Part shown: piece after piece, positions 54,269-62,743 of the stretch
Numbering within the stretch: the stretch's first letter is position 1
How the letters are laid out: each line of letters begins with the position of its first letter
NCBI GenBank assembly: GCA_964538995.1
Contig: CAZIFK010000001.1
Coordinates: 1-64,000 of the forward strand
Length of the DNA: 64,000 nucleotides
Origin: JADFRD01 sp964538995
Lineage (GTDB): Bacteria > Fidelibacterota > Marinisomatia > Marinisomatales > TCS55
Direction: 5' to 3'
The notes under the pieces: model-generated
Seen by the model: the letters and a program-made list of their open reading frames with translations, nothing else
Database searches by the model: none
Told to the model about the DNA's origin: nothing
Translations under genes and position numbers: made by a program

Positions 54269-54500
54269 TCACCGAACCGGGTTCAATTATTGATTCTTCC
54301 TGTTCTCTCCATTTTCTTACGGTATCAGTCGACACAGGATAATTAGTTATAGAACCGAAAGAATCAATAAAGGATTCTATGTGAACATTGGATATTAATT
54401 CCTTTAACCCTGCTTCTATCACTGCTTTTTTTGTTTTAAAACCAGTGACTTCCATGGCACCTTCAATCAAGGATTTATCTAAATCTAATGTCGTTCTCAT
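54249..54500 (-). CDS. vapB: VapB-type antitoxin
   Basis: An 83-residue antitoxin of the PF09957-like VapB group: MRTTLDLDKSLIEGAMEVTG then KTKKAVIEAGLKELI forms the DNA-binding RHH-like part (first 16 residues as quoted are the strand and helix), and the acidic C-terminal tail would cover the toxin active site. Three ATGCATA repeats directly upstream are probable operators. Confidence 0.88.
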   Translation of the reverse strand: MRTTLDLDKSLIEGAMEVTGFKTKKAVIEAGLKELISNVHIESFIDSFGSITNYPVSTDTVRKWREQEESIIEPGSVNEPSIS

Positions 54501-54511
54501 AATAACAAATT

Positions 54512-54542
54512 ATGCATACATCATGCATATATCCAATGCATA
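54512..54542 (-). promoter_or_regulatory. Triple ATGCATA repeats upstream of vapB
   Basis: ATGCATA occurs at 54512-54518, 54523-54529 and 54536-54542, spaced 11 and 13 bases, directly before the vapB ATG at 54500 and next to the end of the symporter gene (stop at 54544). Helically phased, palindromic ATGCAT sites are what a VapBC complex would bind for autorepression. Confidence 0.6.
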
Positions 54543-54543
54543 C

Positions 54544-55980
54544 TTAATAATCCTTATTATTAAAAAACATACTTACTCCAACAAGAGCGATTACAGAGCA
54601 TAAGATGGCTGGTAACACCTCATCTACGGATCCATAAATTCCCTCTGGAAGCCACGTCCAAAGACCTGGAGCTTCTTTCCATAGAAGAGTAATGAACGCA
54701 CCAGATAGGATAGATGCCACAGCTCCCTCCTTCGTTGCTCCTTTCCAAAATAAGGCTGCTACAAGTGCCGGGGTAATAGCTGCACCATAAATAGTATAAG
54801 CGTAGAGAGCTCGTTCAAAAAAGCCTTCTGATTCAGCAAAACCCTTGGAAACAATGAATGCGACGATACCCAAAGCAAGTACAAGCAGCCGGCTTAGAAG
54901 GACAATCTTTTTTTCCGATGCATTGGGATTAATATAATTCAGATACACATCCCGCATCAGAGTAGTAGCCGGCACAAGCAAGAATGAGTCGGCCGTGGAT
55001 ATGATTATGCCAACAATTGTGGTCATCATAATAGCACCAAGAAACGTCGGCAGAAGACTATGGGCAGCGTAAATCAGTACATGCTTTCCTACTTCCGCAT
55101 CCGGGATCATGGAAGCGCTTACCCAGGCGGAAGCAATGATGAGTAATTCTATAATAAGCACAGCAAACACAAGAATGGTCGTAGCAGACTTAGCTCCTTC
55201 GGCATCTTTACTGGCAAAAAAGCGCTGATACATATTAGCATCCCCAAGTACCAGTAAAAAAGGAGGCAAACAGAAATTGATAATATCCAGCCCCGAATAC
55301 ACTCCAAAGAACTGCATGTGCTGGTCTTTGCCCATATTGGCAAAAGCCACTTCCATTCCGCTCCAACCGCCGGCTTTAAACCACAGAATAGGAAAGGCAA
55401 TCAATAGGGAAACAGTCATAATAATGCCATTGCCTACATCTGTATATGCCACGCTAACCAACCCCGCCAACATTGTATAAGCAATAATAAACACGACAGC
55501 TATAATAGTGGCCATCTCCACAGAGATCAATGCCTGGCCCGATGCATCCGTAAGAATTGTGGATATTACAGCACCACCGGCATTGTATTGATAACTGACA
55601 ATAACCATATAGGCCATGACCAAAGCAATAACGCTCAAAAGGCGAGCGGTGGGGCCGTAACGATCACCAATAATTTCCGGTACGGTGAATTTTTCAAAGC
55701 TGCGGACTTTACCAGCTATCCGAGTTAGTAAAATAATTCCTAATGTTCCACCAATAGGCAGAATAAGCGCTGCCATACCCGTTTCGTAGGTCTTCCCGGC
55801 ATTGCCCAAAATGGATCCGGTTCCTATCCACGTGGCTAACATGGTCCCCACTAATATCCACGGTGATAGAGTCCTTCCTGCCACAGCAAAATCGGCTTGA
55901 GTTTTGATCTTGTTGGATTTGTAGATCCCGACACCGATAAGTGTGAAGAGATAGAGAAGTATTATTACTAAATAAATCAT
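54544..55980 (-). CDS. Sodium:solute symporter (SSS family)
   Basis: A 478-residue inner-membrane protein with about 12-13 transmembrane helices of the SSS fold. Family signatures: ADFAVAGRTLSPWILVGTMLATWIGTGS (about 34-61, core GRTLSPW), FTVPEIIGDRYG, and ATISTADSFLL-like IISTADSFLLVPATTL. Substrate (sugar, proline, pantothenate, other) cannot be deduced. Sits between vapBC and the DUF885 gene, with a palindromic repeat copy at its 5' end. Confidence 0.9.
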   Translation of the reverse strand: MIYLVIILLYLFTLIGVGIYKSNKIKTQADFAVAGRTLSPWILVGTMLATWIGTGSILGNAGKTYETGMAALILPIGGTLGIILLTRIAGKVRSFEKFTVPEIIGDRYGPTARLLSVIALVMAYMVIVSYQYNAGGAVISTILTDASGQALISVEMATIIAVVFIIAYTMLAGLVSVAYTDVGNGIIMTVSLLIAFPILWFKAGGWSGMEVAFANMGKDQHMQFFGVYSGLDIINFCLPPFLLVLGDANMYQRFFASKDAEGAKSATTILVFAVLIIELLIIASAWVSASMIPDAEVGKHVLIYAAHSLLPTFLGAIMMTTIVGIIISTADSFLLVPATTLMRDVYLNYINPNASEKKIVLLSRLLVLALGIVAFIVSKGFAESEGFFERALYAYTIYGAAITPALVAALFWKGATKEGAVASILSGAFITLLWKEAPGLWTWLPEGIYGSVDEVLPAILCSVIALVGVSMFFNNKDY

Positions 55981-55988
55981 TTTATACT

Positions 55989-56076
55989 ATCATTCTGAGC
56001 GCAGTGAAGAATCTAAAGTGCAAACAGACAATTAATGCTTTAGATCCTTCAGTCACTCTGCACAATCAGGATGACG
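55989..56076. repeat. Dispersed palindromic repeat, copy 2
   Basis: TCATTCTGAGC with GAAGAATCTAAAGTGC on the left pairs with GCTTTAGATCCTTC and CAGGATGAC on the right, so the whole spacer is one imperfect palindrome. Read on the opposite strand it gives GTCATCCTGA...GAAGGATCT, as in copy 1 at 52718. It fills the gap between the symporter and DUF885 genes. Confidence 0.7.
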
Positions 56077-57831
56077 TTAGTCATCAATCATCATTTCTCG
56101 GATGTAGCGGATGGGAATGGAACCATAAGATAGCAGTTCCTCATGGAATTTTTTCAAACGGAATTTATCGCCTTCCTGCTTTTTGTAATCCTCCAACAAT
56201 TCCATAAATAAGAAATACCCGGTGAAATATGTGGAGAGTTGCGTCGATGTCAACTGAGCGCGGCGCCACTTCCCTTCTGCTTCCGATTCTTCTTGGAATG
56301 TTTCATTAATCATGAAATTTAATGCTTCTTTTTTTGTCATCCGTCCGGCATGAATCTTTTGGTCGATGATGGCATTGGCAATACCCCGGAGCTTCCATTT
56401 TTTCTCCACCAAACTATAGCGTGGGTCTCCATCGCCCAATCCGGCATCCACCATCATGGATTCTGTATAATGAGCCCAACCTTCGATCATTACCCCGCTG
56501 CCGAAAACTGCCCTTACCAAAGACGGATGGCGATTGGCATAATATAACTGTACATAATGCCCTGGTAACGCCTCATGTATGGATAGGATTTTCATGGAAA
56601 TTGTATTGTATTCCTGTAGAAACGATTCAGCCTGTTCATCAGTCCAGTCTTCCGGAATGGGGGAAACATTATAAAATGTGGGTAGGTTGCTCTCTAATGG
56701 CCCTGGTGATTGTAACGACGCACCACTGACACCTCGCTGATATTCCGGTGTTTCCCGGATTTCCAGGGGTTTCGAATCATCAAGGGTAAGTAAATCATTA
56801 TTCTTAATAAACTGTACCAGTTCATGGATGGATTCACGGGCTGCAGCCACAACTTGATCCCGCGGAGCATGATCTTCTGCAATGCGATCCAGCACCTTTC
56901 TGGTCATTTTTAATTTATTCTCATGGGAGTCTGTTTGTGGTGTTTTATCGAACCATTCAGTGTATAACGATTCAGTTAAAGCAAACATTTCATCTTGGAC
57001 AACCCGTAAATGACCTTCAGCCTTGGCAAAAACTTCTTTTGCTGATATTCCTTCCTGCAATGTATGAAATAGTTTCTTTTCATATAAATCCGGGCCGAGT
57101 CTGAAATTCCGAAACGAATTATCATTTTGATGACTTTCCAAGAAACCAACAAATTCATCAATAGCCTGTTTGGCTAATTGGGCGTTATGCTCAAAATTCT
57201 TACGGTAGTCATCTTTCAACAGGGATGCCATTTCGGGTATAGATGAACTAAACATCCCCGCCAAACCTTTTGCTTGTTTAACGGCCGTTTCTAAATGAGG
57301 TTTAGGAAATTCAATTAAATTCTCTTGTGCTTGTGACAAGAATTCAGATGTTGCCAAAAAACGTAGAGATAAATTCTCCGCTCGTTTTTCAATCGGGGCA
57401 AAATCATATGCCAACAGGCTTTCAAATGCATACCCCAGACTCCACAAATAATCCAATGGATTCCATGAAAAGCTCTTAAGTTCATCCAAGTTAAATAAAC
57501 TGGATTCAATCATATCAATGAGAATCTGCCGGTCTATGCGGTCATTATCATTCAGTTTTCCACCATCAATTTCTTCCAGATCAGCTTTGAAGTTGATTAA
57601 ATGCTGGAATTCTGAATTTCTGACATTGGGGCTAATATCAGGCAATTTATCATCGTAATCATGGATGCCAATCCATGTGGCCGTCGTTGGATTATTAGCA
57701 AAATACCAATCCATAAAATCATCACGGATGGTATGAAATCGAAACGTACCCGCATTCATCATAATAAAATAAATGGTTAATGCCACAAAGGCGGTGATGA
57801 AAATAACGTATTTTAGTGGAGTTTGGCCCAT
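56077..57831 (-). CDS. DUF885 family predicted metallocarboxypeptidase
   Basis: A 584-residue protein with a hydrophobic N-terminal anchor (about 9-26). The motif HEALPGHYVQ (HExxGH type), a downstream Glu region (EGWAHYTESM), and the N-terminal block MDWYFANNPTTATWIG identify DUF885. The HExxGH zinc site resembles M32-like carboxypeptidases and suggests a metallopeptidase, though only a few members are characterised. It should face the periplasm. Its start is at most eight bases from the divergent YyaL gene reading frame, so both share one short promoter region. Confidence 0.85.
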   Translation of the reverse strand: MGQTPLKYVIFITAFVALTIYFIMMNAGTFRFHTIRDDFMDWYFANNPTTATWIGIHDYDDKLPDISPNVRNSEFQHLINFKADLEEIDGGKLNDNDRIDRQILIDMIESSLFNLDELKSFSWNPLDYLWSLGYAFESLLAYDFAPIEKRAENLSLRFLATSEFLSQAQENLIEFPKPHLETAVKQAKGLAGMFSSSIPEMASLLKDDYRKNFEHNAQLAKQAIDEFVGFLESHQNDNSFRNFRLGPDLYEKKLFHTLQEGISAKEVFAKAEGHLRVVQDEMFALTESLYTEWFDKTPQTDSHENKLKMTRKVLDRIAEDHAPRDQVVAAARESIHELVQFIKNNDLLTLDDSKPLEIRETPEYQRGVSGASLQSPGPLESNLPTFYNVSPIPEDWTDEQAESFLQEYNTISMKILSIHEALPGHYVQLYYANRHPSLVRAVFGSGVMIEGWAHYTESMMVDAGLGDGDPRYSLVEKKWKLRGIANAIIDQKIHAGRMTKKEALNFMINETFQEESEAEGKWRRAQLTSTQLSTYFTGYFLFMELLEDYKKQEGDKFRLKKFHEELLSYGSIPIRYIREMMIDD

Positions 57832-57879
57832 CTTCCTGCTGTGAAATTAATTTCAGAGTTTGCAAATTCCTACAGTGCC

Positions 57880-60024
57880 ATGCAATATGTTAAAACGATA
57901 TGTGTTATACTGTGCATACTCACTTTCGCGGCGTGCTCAGGTAAAGGGAGTGAGAAAAAATTGAACCGTTTAGCCAACGAACAAAGTCCTTATCTCCTTC
58001 AGCACGCCGATAACCCGGTAGACTGGTTCCCTTGGGGAGATGAAGCATTTGCCAAAGCACACGCAGAGGATAAACCTATTTTTCTCTCTATCGGCTATTC
58101 CACCTGTCACTGGTGTCACGTCATGGAGCGTGAATCATTTGAGGATGACAGCGTAGCCAAGTTGATGAATGATTGGTTCGTCTGCATTAAAGTGGATCGG
58201 GAAGAACTCCCGGAAATTGACCATGTGTATATGTCTGTCTGTCAGGCTATGACCGGCAGCGGTGGTTGGCCCCTTACGATTATTATGACGCCGGATAAAG
58301 AACCATTCTTCGCCGGTACGTATTTCCCCAAAGATCGTAGAAGCAATAGACCCGGCATGCTCCAACTCCTCCCCATGATTCATGATACCTGGACAAATAA
58401 ACGTGCTGAAATTTTTAAATCAGTTGACCAAGTCAAATCATATCTTGTCCGTTCCAACACGCGGGAGTTAGGCAAAGGAATTAGTGAAACAATACTTGAG
58501 ACGGCTTATGATGATTTTGTAAAACGCTTTGATAAAGAAATGGGCGGTTTTGGAAGGGCTCCAAAATTTCCTTCACCCCATAATTTGATTTATTTACTCC
58601 GTTACTATTATAACACAAAAAATCAAAATGCTCTGCTCATGGTTGAATCAACATTAAAAAATATGCGGTTAGGCGGTATTTTTGATCATATTGGTTTTGG
58701 ATTCCATCGTTATTCGACTGATAAAAAATGGCTTGTTCCTCACTTTGAGAAAATGCTCTATGACCAAGCATTACTGGCCATGGCGTATTCAGAAGCATAC
58801 CAGATTACCAAGAATGAATTCTACGCACGAACAACTCGAGAAATCTTCACTTATGTTCTCCGGGATATGACCAGCCCAAAAGGCGGATTTTACTCTGCGG
58901 AAGATGCCGATAGTGAAGGTGAGGAAGGAAAATTTTATATTTGGACAGATAAAGAAATTATTGATGTTCTTGGAGAGAAAGATGGCTTAACATACAACTC
59001 CATTTTCAATATAAACCCCAACGGGAATTTTCATGATGAAGCATCTGGGCTGGAAACGGGTCATAATATTCTCCATTTAAAAAAACGAGTTAAAACCATC
59101 GCTTTAAACATGGATATGACATCAGATGAACTGTATGTAAAGATCGAAAACTGGCGACAAAAATTGTTTGAAACACGTGAGAAAAGAATCCATCCTTTAA
59201 TAGATGATAAAATACTCACAGATTGGAATGGGCTTATGATCGCCGCTCTAGCTAAAAGCAGTGTTGCTTTGAATGATCCCACGTATACTCAAGCTGCACA
59301 GAAAGCCACTGATTTTGTATTGAAAGATTTAAGAGGCGACAATGGTCGTTTGTTCAAACGTCATCGCAATGGAATTTCTTCCCTGGACGCTCATCTAGAT
59401 GATTATGCCTTTATGATCTGGGGACTGTTAGAACTGTATGAGGCTAACTTTAATACCGCAAACCTCGCTGCGGCCATTGACCTAGCTGAAATCATGATAA
59501 TGGATTTCTGGAATGATGATGCCGGTGGTTTTTATTTAGGCGCTGATCATGCTGAAAAGCTTATCGTCCGATCCATGACATCTTATGACGGCGCCATTCC
59601 TTCAGGTAATTCAGTAGCTGTTGGAGTATTAAATAGACTAGCACGAATAACCGGTAATATGGATTTATTGGATAAAGCAGACAATATACTGCGGACTTTC
59701 CAACGGGATTTGGATCGCATTCCCTCAAGCCACACCCACATGCTAACGGGCTATATGTTTGGGTTGGATGCTAAAGAAGTGGCTGTGGTTGGAGATCATA
59801 GTACTGAAACACAAACATTCCTTCAATCAATCAGCCACTCTTATAACCCCAACCGGGTTATATTATTTAAAAATGTAAATGAAACAGATATATCAAAAGT
59901 TGCTCCTTGGACAGAAACTCAAACGATGCTTGAAGGAAAACCGACTGCTTACGTCTGCAAAAACTTTGCTTGTAATCAACCCACGAATAATCTTGAATTG
60001 GCTTTGAAGCAGCTTGAAGAATAA
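57880..60024 (+). CDS. YyaL/DUF255 thioredoxin-domain protein, lipoprotein form
   Basis: A member of the DUF255/YyaL (spermatogenesis-associated protein 20) family. The frame is open from 57823, but ATG 57880 gives a proper lipoprotein signal (VKTICVILCILTFAAC), removing the overlap with the divergent gene. The N-terminal thioredoxin-like domain begins NRLANEQSPYLLQHADNPVDW and has the signature CHWCHVMERESF (CxxC, CHWC); a long alpha-helical (AGE/six-hairpin) domain follows, including LVPHFEKMLYDQALLAMAY. The reaction is not established. About 714 residues. Secreted forms occur in FCB bacteria. Confidence 0.88.
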   Translation: MQYVKTICVILCILTFAACSGKGSEKKLNRLANEQSPYLLQHADNPVDWFPWGDEAFAKAHAEDKPIFLSIGYSTCHWCHVMERESFEDDSVAKLMNDWFVCIKVDREELPEIDHVYMSVCQAMTGSGGWPLTIIMTPDKEPFFAGTYFPKDRRSNRPGMLQLLPMIHDTWTNKRAEIFKSVDQVKSYLVRSNTRELGKGISETILETAYDDFVKRFDKEMGGFGRAPKFPSPHNLIYLLRYYYNTKNQNALLMVESTLKNMRLGGIFDHIGFGFHRYSTDKKWLVPHFEKMLYDQALLAMAYSEAYQITKNEFYARTTREIFTYVLRDMTSPKGGFYSAEDADSEGEEGKFYIWTDKEIIDVLGEKDGLTYNSIFNINPNGNFHDEASGLETGHNILHLKKRVKTIALNMDMTSDELYVKIENWRQKLFETREKRIHPLIDDKILTDWNGLMIAALAKSSVALNDPTYTQAAQKATDFVLKDLRGDNGRLFKRHRNGISSLDAHLDDYAFMIWGLLELYEANFNTANLAAAIDLAEIMIMDFWNDDAGGFYLGADHAEKLIVRSMTSYDGAIPSGNSVAVGVLNRLARITGNMDLLDKADNILRTFQRDLDRIPSSHTHMLTGYMFGLDAKEVAVVGDHSTETQTFLQSISHSYNPNRVILFKNVNETDISKVAPWTETQTMLEGKPTAYVCKNFACNQPTNNLELALKQLEE

Positions 60025-60199
60025 ACCTCTATCAGAACAATTGGGCTCTGCCCTGGCTAACATTCAAGATCTTTTTGATACAATTGCCAAAGTCTTCTTT
60101 AAACGATTGAAAGATAAACCGGGGACAGGTTTCTTTTCTAAAATCGGTGACTCCTATTATAAATCCTATGAGGATGCAAAACGGAAAACTGAAGATTGA
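60014..60199 (+). CDS. Small basic protein, tentative
   Basis: A 61-residue frame starting at TTG 60014, overlapping the end of the YyaL gene by 11 bases: KNKPLSEQLGSALANIQDL...KRLKDKPGTGFFSKIG...EDAKRKTED. It looks like a soluble helical, basic protein with a glycine-containing turn. The ribosome site is weak (GAAG-like), and the frame ends inside the 47-bp repeat that precedes the ROK gene. I do not recognise a family; it may be spurious. Confidence 0.4.
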   Translation: MKNKPLSEQLGSALANIQDLFDTIAKVFFKRLKDKPGTGFFSKIGDSYYKSYEDAKRKTED

Positions 60200-60244
60200 C
60201 CATTTGTGCACTGATAGGTTCAGGCTAAATTCCCCGCCTTATGA
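60198..60244 (+). repeat. 47-bp direct repeat flanking the ROK gene, left copy
   Basis: 37 of 47 bases match, without gaps, the copy at 61148-61194. The core GTTCAGGCTAAATTCC (16 bases) is identical. It lies 23 bases upstream of the ROK start chosen here. Confidence 0.75.
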
Positions 60245-60266
60245 TTTTAATCTGGAATCAAAACGT

Positions 60267-61121
60267 ATGATTGAACCAAATATTTCTGTTCTTGGGATTG
60301 ACATGGGCGGTACAAAAATAAAAGCCGGTCTAGTCAAAAATGGTTTACTGGAAACAACCCAAACAACTACAGCAAATTCATCCGGTACAGAATCTGAAGT
60401 ATTAGAGAAACTATTTGAGTTGATTCATCATTTCGATTCGAATAAATATTCCGCTATCGGAGTAGGTGTTCCCAGTGTGGTTGATATAAAATATGGAATT
60501 GTGTACAACGTCCAGAATATCCCGTCGTGGAAGGAAGTCCATCTGAAATCAATCTTGGAAAACAAGTTCAATGTTCCTGTTTTCCTAAATAATGATGCTA
60601 ACGTTTTCGTTTTAGGAGAAAAGTATTTCGGTAAAGGAAAACCCTATGACAATATTGCCGGTGTGACACTTGGGACTGGATTGGGCACAGGGTTAGTATT
60701 AAACGGTCATTTGTTTTGTGGTAAAAACTGCAGCGCTGGAGAATTTGGAAATATTCAGTACGAGGATGGTGTTATTGAAAACTACAGCAGTGGCCAGTTT
60801 TTCAAAAACGACTGTGGTTTGTCCGGTGAAGAAGTTTTCAAAAAAGCCAATACCGGGGATCAAAATGCATTAAGAATATTCAGTGAATATGGCTATCATC
60901 TGGGTAATGCTGTGAAAACCATTGTTTATGCCGTGGATCCGGAAATCATTATATTTGGTGGTTCTGTGGCAAAAGCATTTGAATTTTTTAAAGAAAGTCT
61001 TTTAAAACAATTCCACACACTTGTTTTCCCTAAAACGGCAGAAAAACTGATCATCACAGTTTCTAATACAAAGGATGTTGCAGTTCTGGGAGCTGCGGCA
61101 CTTTCGTATGAAAATGGATAA
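60267..61121 (+). CDS. ROK-family sugar kinase (glucokinase-like)
   Basis: A 284-residue kinase of the ROK family from ATG 60267; the open frame begins at 60147, but those extra 40 codons run through a direct repeat and lack similarity. Phosphate-1 motif LGIDMGGTKIKAGLV (about 9-23), catalytic Asp110 in LNNDANVF, and adenosine motif AGVTLGTGLGTG (131-142) are conserved. The usual ExGH and CxCGxxGCxE zinc module are missing: the first appears as GEFGN (158-162) and no cysteine cluster follows, placing this with the zinc-less ROK kinases. Substrate is probably glucose or a related sugar. Confidence 0.85.
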   Translation: MIEPNISVLGIDMGGTKIKAGLVKNGLLETTQTTTANSSGTESEVLEKLFELIHHFDSNKYSAIGVGVPSVVDIKYGIVYNVQNIPSWKEVHLKSILENKFNVPVFLNNDANVFVLGEKYFGKGKPYDNIAGVTLGTGLGTGLVLNGHLFCGKNCSAGEFGNIQYEDGVIENYSSGQFFKNDCGLSGEEVFKKANTGDQNALRIFSEYGYHLGNAVKTIVYAVDPEIIIFGGSVAKAFEFFKESLLKQFHTLVFPKTAEKLIITVSNTKDVAVLGAAALSYENG

Positions 61122-61147
61122 AATCATTCCAACACCTGAATTTATTT

Positions 61148-61194
61148 GATCATTTGCGAACTTACTAGTTCAGGCTAAATTCCGCGTCTAATGA
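61148..61194 (+). repeat. 47-bp direct repeat flanking the ROK gene, right copy
   Basis: Right-hand copy of the repeat at 60198-60244, exactly 950 bases away, containing the identical 16-base core GTTCAGGCTAAATTCC. It sits in the 135-base gap between the ROK and DAACS symporter genes. Confidence 0.75.
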
Positions 61195-61256
61195 AACGAT
61201 ACTAGTATACATAAATGTTTATAATTCTAACTATTAACTAAACCAACACACTGATT

Positions 61257-62498
61257 ATGAAAAAACTGAAACTTCACTGGCGCGTATTAATTGCCATGGC
61301 TTTGGGTACTATTTTTGCCCTGATTTTTAAAGAAAATTCCCTTTTTGTTGCACCGTTAGGAACAATATTCATGCGTTTATTGAAAATGATCATCGTTCCG
61401 CTAATTCTCTTTTCCATTACTTCCGGAGTTGCCAGTTTAGGCGACAGCAAAACATTAGGACGAATGGGAGCGAAAACATTTGTATACTATTTTGCAACTT
61501 CCATTTTTGCCATTCTTGTCGGATTATTTTTAACCAATATCATCCAGCCTGGGGTAGGTGTTGAAATTTCCAGTTCAGTTCAATCATTTGATCCAAGCTC
61601 TTTGCAAAAACCATCATCTCTTGGGGGAATTATCATTCGTATGATTCCGCTAAACCCGATTTCAGCCATGGCTAACGGAGATATTTTAGGTGTCATTTTT
61701 TGGTCAATCGTTTTTGGGTTTGCAATTACACGACTATCTGGTCGACCCCAGGAAATGCTGACTCATTTCTTCGACTATGGCTTTCAAGCCATGATGAAAC
61801 TCACACATGGCATTATTGCACTTTTACCCATTGGCGTTTTTGGATTAATTACAAAAGCGGTGGCCACAACCGGTTTTGAATTGTTTAGAGCAGTCGGGTT
61901 ATATATGATCACAATCTTGACAGGTTTGATGATACACTGGTTGATAACGCTACCTATCATTTTCTATCTGTTCACACGCATTAATCCAATCAAGCATTTC
62001 AAAGCAATGGCTCCGGCGTTTATGACAGCATTTTCTACTAGCTCGTCTGGAGCAACTCTTCCTGTTACAATGGATTGTGTTGAAAATGAAGTGGGCGTTT
62101 CGAATAAAACAACTAGTTTTGTACTACCCTTGGGTGCAACCATTAATATGGACGGAACTGCATTATATGAATGCGCTGGTGTTTTATTTATTGCCCAGGC
62201 AATCGGTTTCGACCTGACTATTGCACAACAGTTTGTTATTGTATTGACTGCCTTTTTAGCATCGGTGGGCGCTGCAGCCATCCCATCAGCAGGGTTGGTA
62301 ATGATTTTTGTCGTATTAGATGCCGTTGGAATTAGTGATCATCCTGATGTAGCTATTATTGTGGGTACCATGCTGGCAGTGGACCGTCCTTTGGATATGC
62401 TTAGAACGATGGTCAATGTAACCAGTGACAGCATCGGAGCTGTTGTTATTGCTAAAAGTGAAGGCGAAACAGATCTCTATCCCGATAAAAAGAAATAA
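61257..62498 (+). CDS. Dicarboxylate/amino acid:cation symporter (DAACS family)
   Basis: A 413-residue member of the GltP/DctA/GltPh family with eight transmembrane helices and two re-entrant hairpins. Diagnostic motifs: hairpin 1 serine-rich AFSTSSSGATLP, TM7 motif NMDGTALYECAG (NMDGT binds Na+ and substrate), and hairpin 2 ASVGAAAIPSAGLV. TM8 carries DRPLDMLRTMVNVTSD, giving the substrate-binding Asp and Asn. Transports glutamate, aspartate or C4-dicarboxylates with Na+ or H+. Together with AGCS and SSS carriers, this suggests Na+-driven uptake. Confidence 0.94.
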   Translation: MKKLKLHWRVLIAMALGTIFALIFKENSLFVAPLGTIFMRLLKMIIVPLILFSITSGVASLGDSKTLGRMGAKTFVYYFATSIFAILVGLFLTNIIQPGVGVEISSSVQSFDPSSLQKPSSLGGIIIRMIPLNPISAMANGDILGVIFWSIVFGFAITRLSGRPQEMLTHFFDYGFQAMMKLTHGIIALLPIGVFGLITKAVATTGFELFRAVGLYMITILTGLMIHWLITLPIIFYLFTRINPIKHFKAMAPAFMTAFSTSSSGATLPVTMDCVENEVGVSNKTTSFVLPLGATINMDGTALYECAGVLFIAQAIGFDLTIAQQFVIVLTAFLASVGAAAIPSAGLVMIFVVLDAVGISDHPDVAIIVGTMLAVDRPLDMLRTMVNVTSDSIGAVVIAKSEGETDLYPDKKK

Positions 62499-62530
62499 CT
62501 TTTGTAACTATTCAGGTTTTTTTAATGTGC

Positions 62531-62621
62531 GACGAGCATCCTTGCTTGTCGGTTTTTGGCATTACTTGTCGACTTTTTCGTATTTAAGTGAACGCATTTA
62601 CGACAAGCAAGGAAGCTCGTC
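62531..62621. repeat. Palindromic repeat with 21-bp arms
   Basis: The arm at 62531-62551 (starting GACGAGCATCC) pairs with 62601-62621 (ending GGAAGCTCGTC) in 20 of 21 positions around a 49-base loop. TGC occurs directly outside both ends (62528-62530 and 62622-62624), which might be a 3-bp target duplication. It is 32 bases beyond the DAACS stop. It could be a small nonautonomous element or a transcript-end hairpin. Confidence 0.6.
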
Positions 62622-62693
62622 TGCCTTTGGCATGGCATATCGTACAATGTCCGAATAGAAACTAACTTTTCTTTATTCCAATGGAAATAAGTG

Positions 62694-62722
62694 TTGAAAA
62701 CTGAACGAGCATCAGATAAATT
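62694..62722 (+). promoter_or_regulatory. Putative sigma-70-type promoter of the structured RNA
   Basis: TTGAAA (62694-62699), a 17-base spacer, then TAAATT (62717-62722), about 20 bases upstream of the first stem of the RNA. Match to TTGACA/TATAAT is 5/6 and 4/6; the AT-rich background lowers its weight. Confidence 0.45.
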
Positions 62723-62743
62723 CATACTAGCTTTTTAACAATT

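Noticed and set aside
57823..57879. Upstream start for the YyaL-like protein
   Set aside because: It would overlap the divergent DUF885 start; the lipoprotein signal begins at 57880.
60147..60266. Upstream start for the ROK kinase
   Set aside because: The 40 extra residues are not ROK-like and overlap the direct repeat and the small ORF; ATG 60267 begins the family N-terminus.
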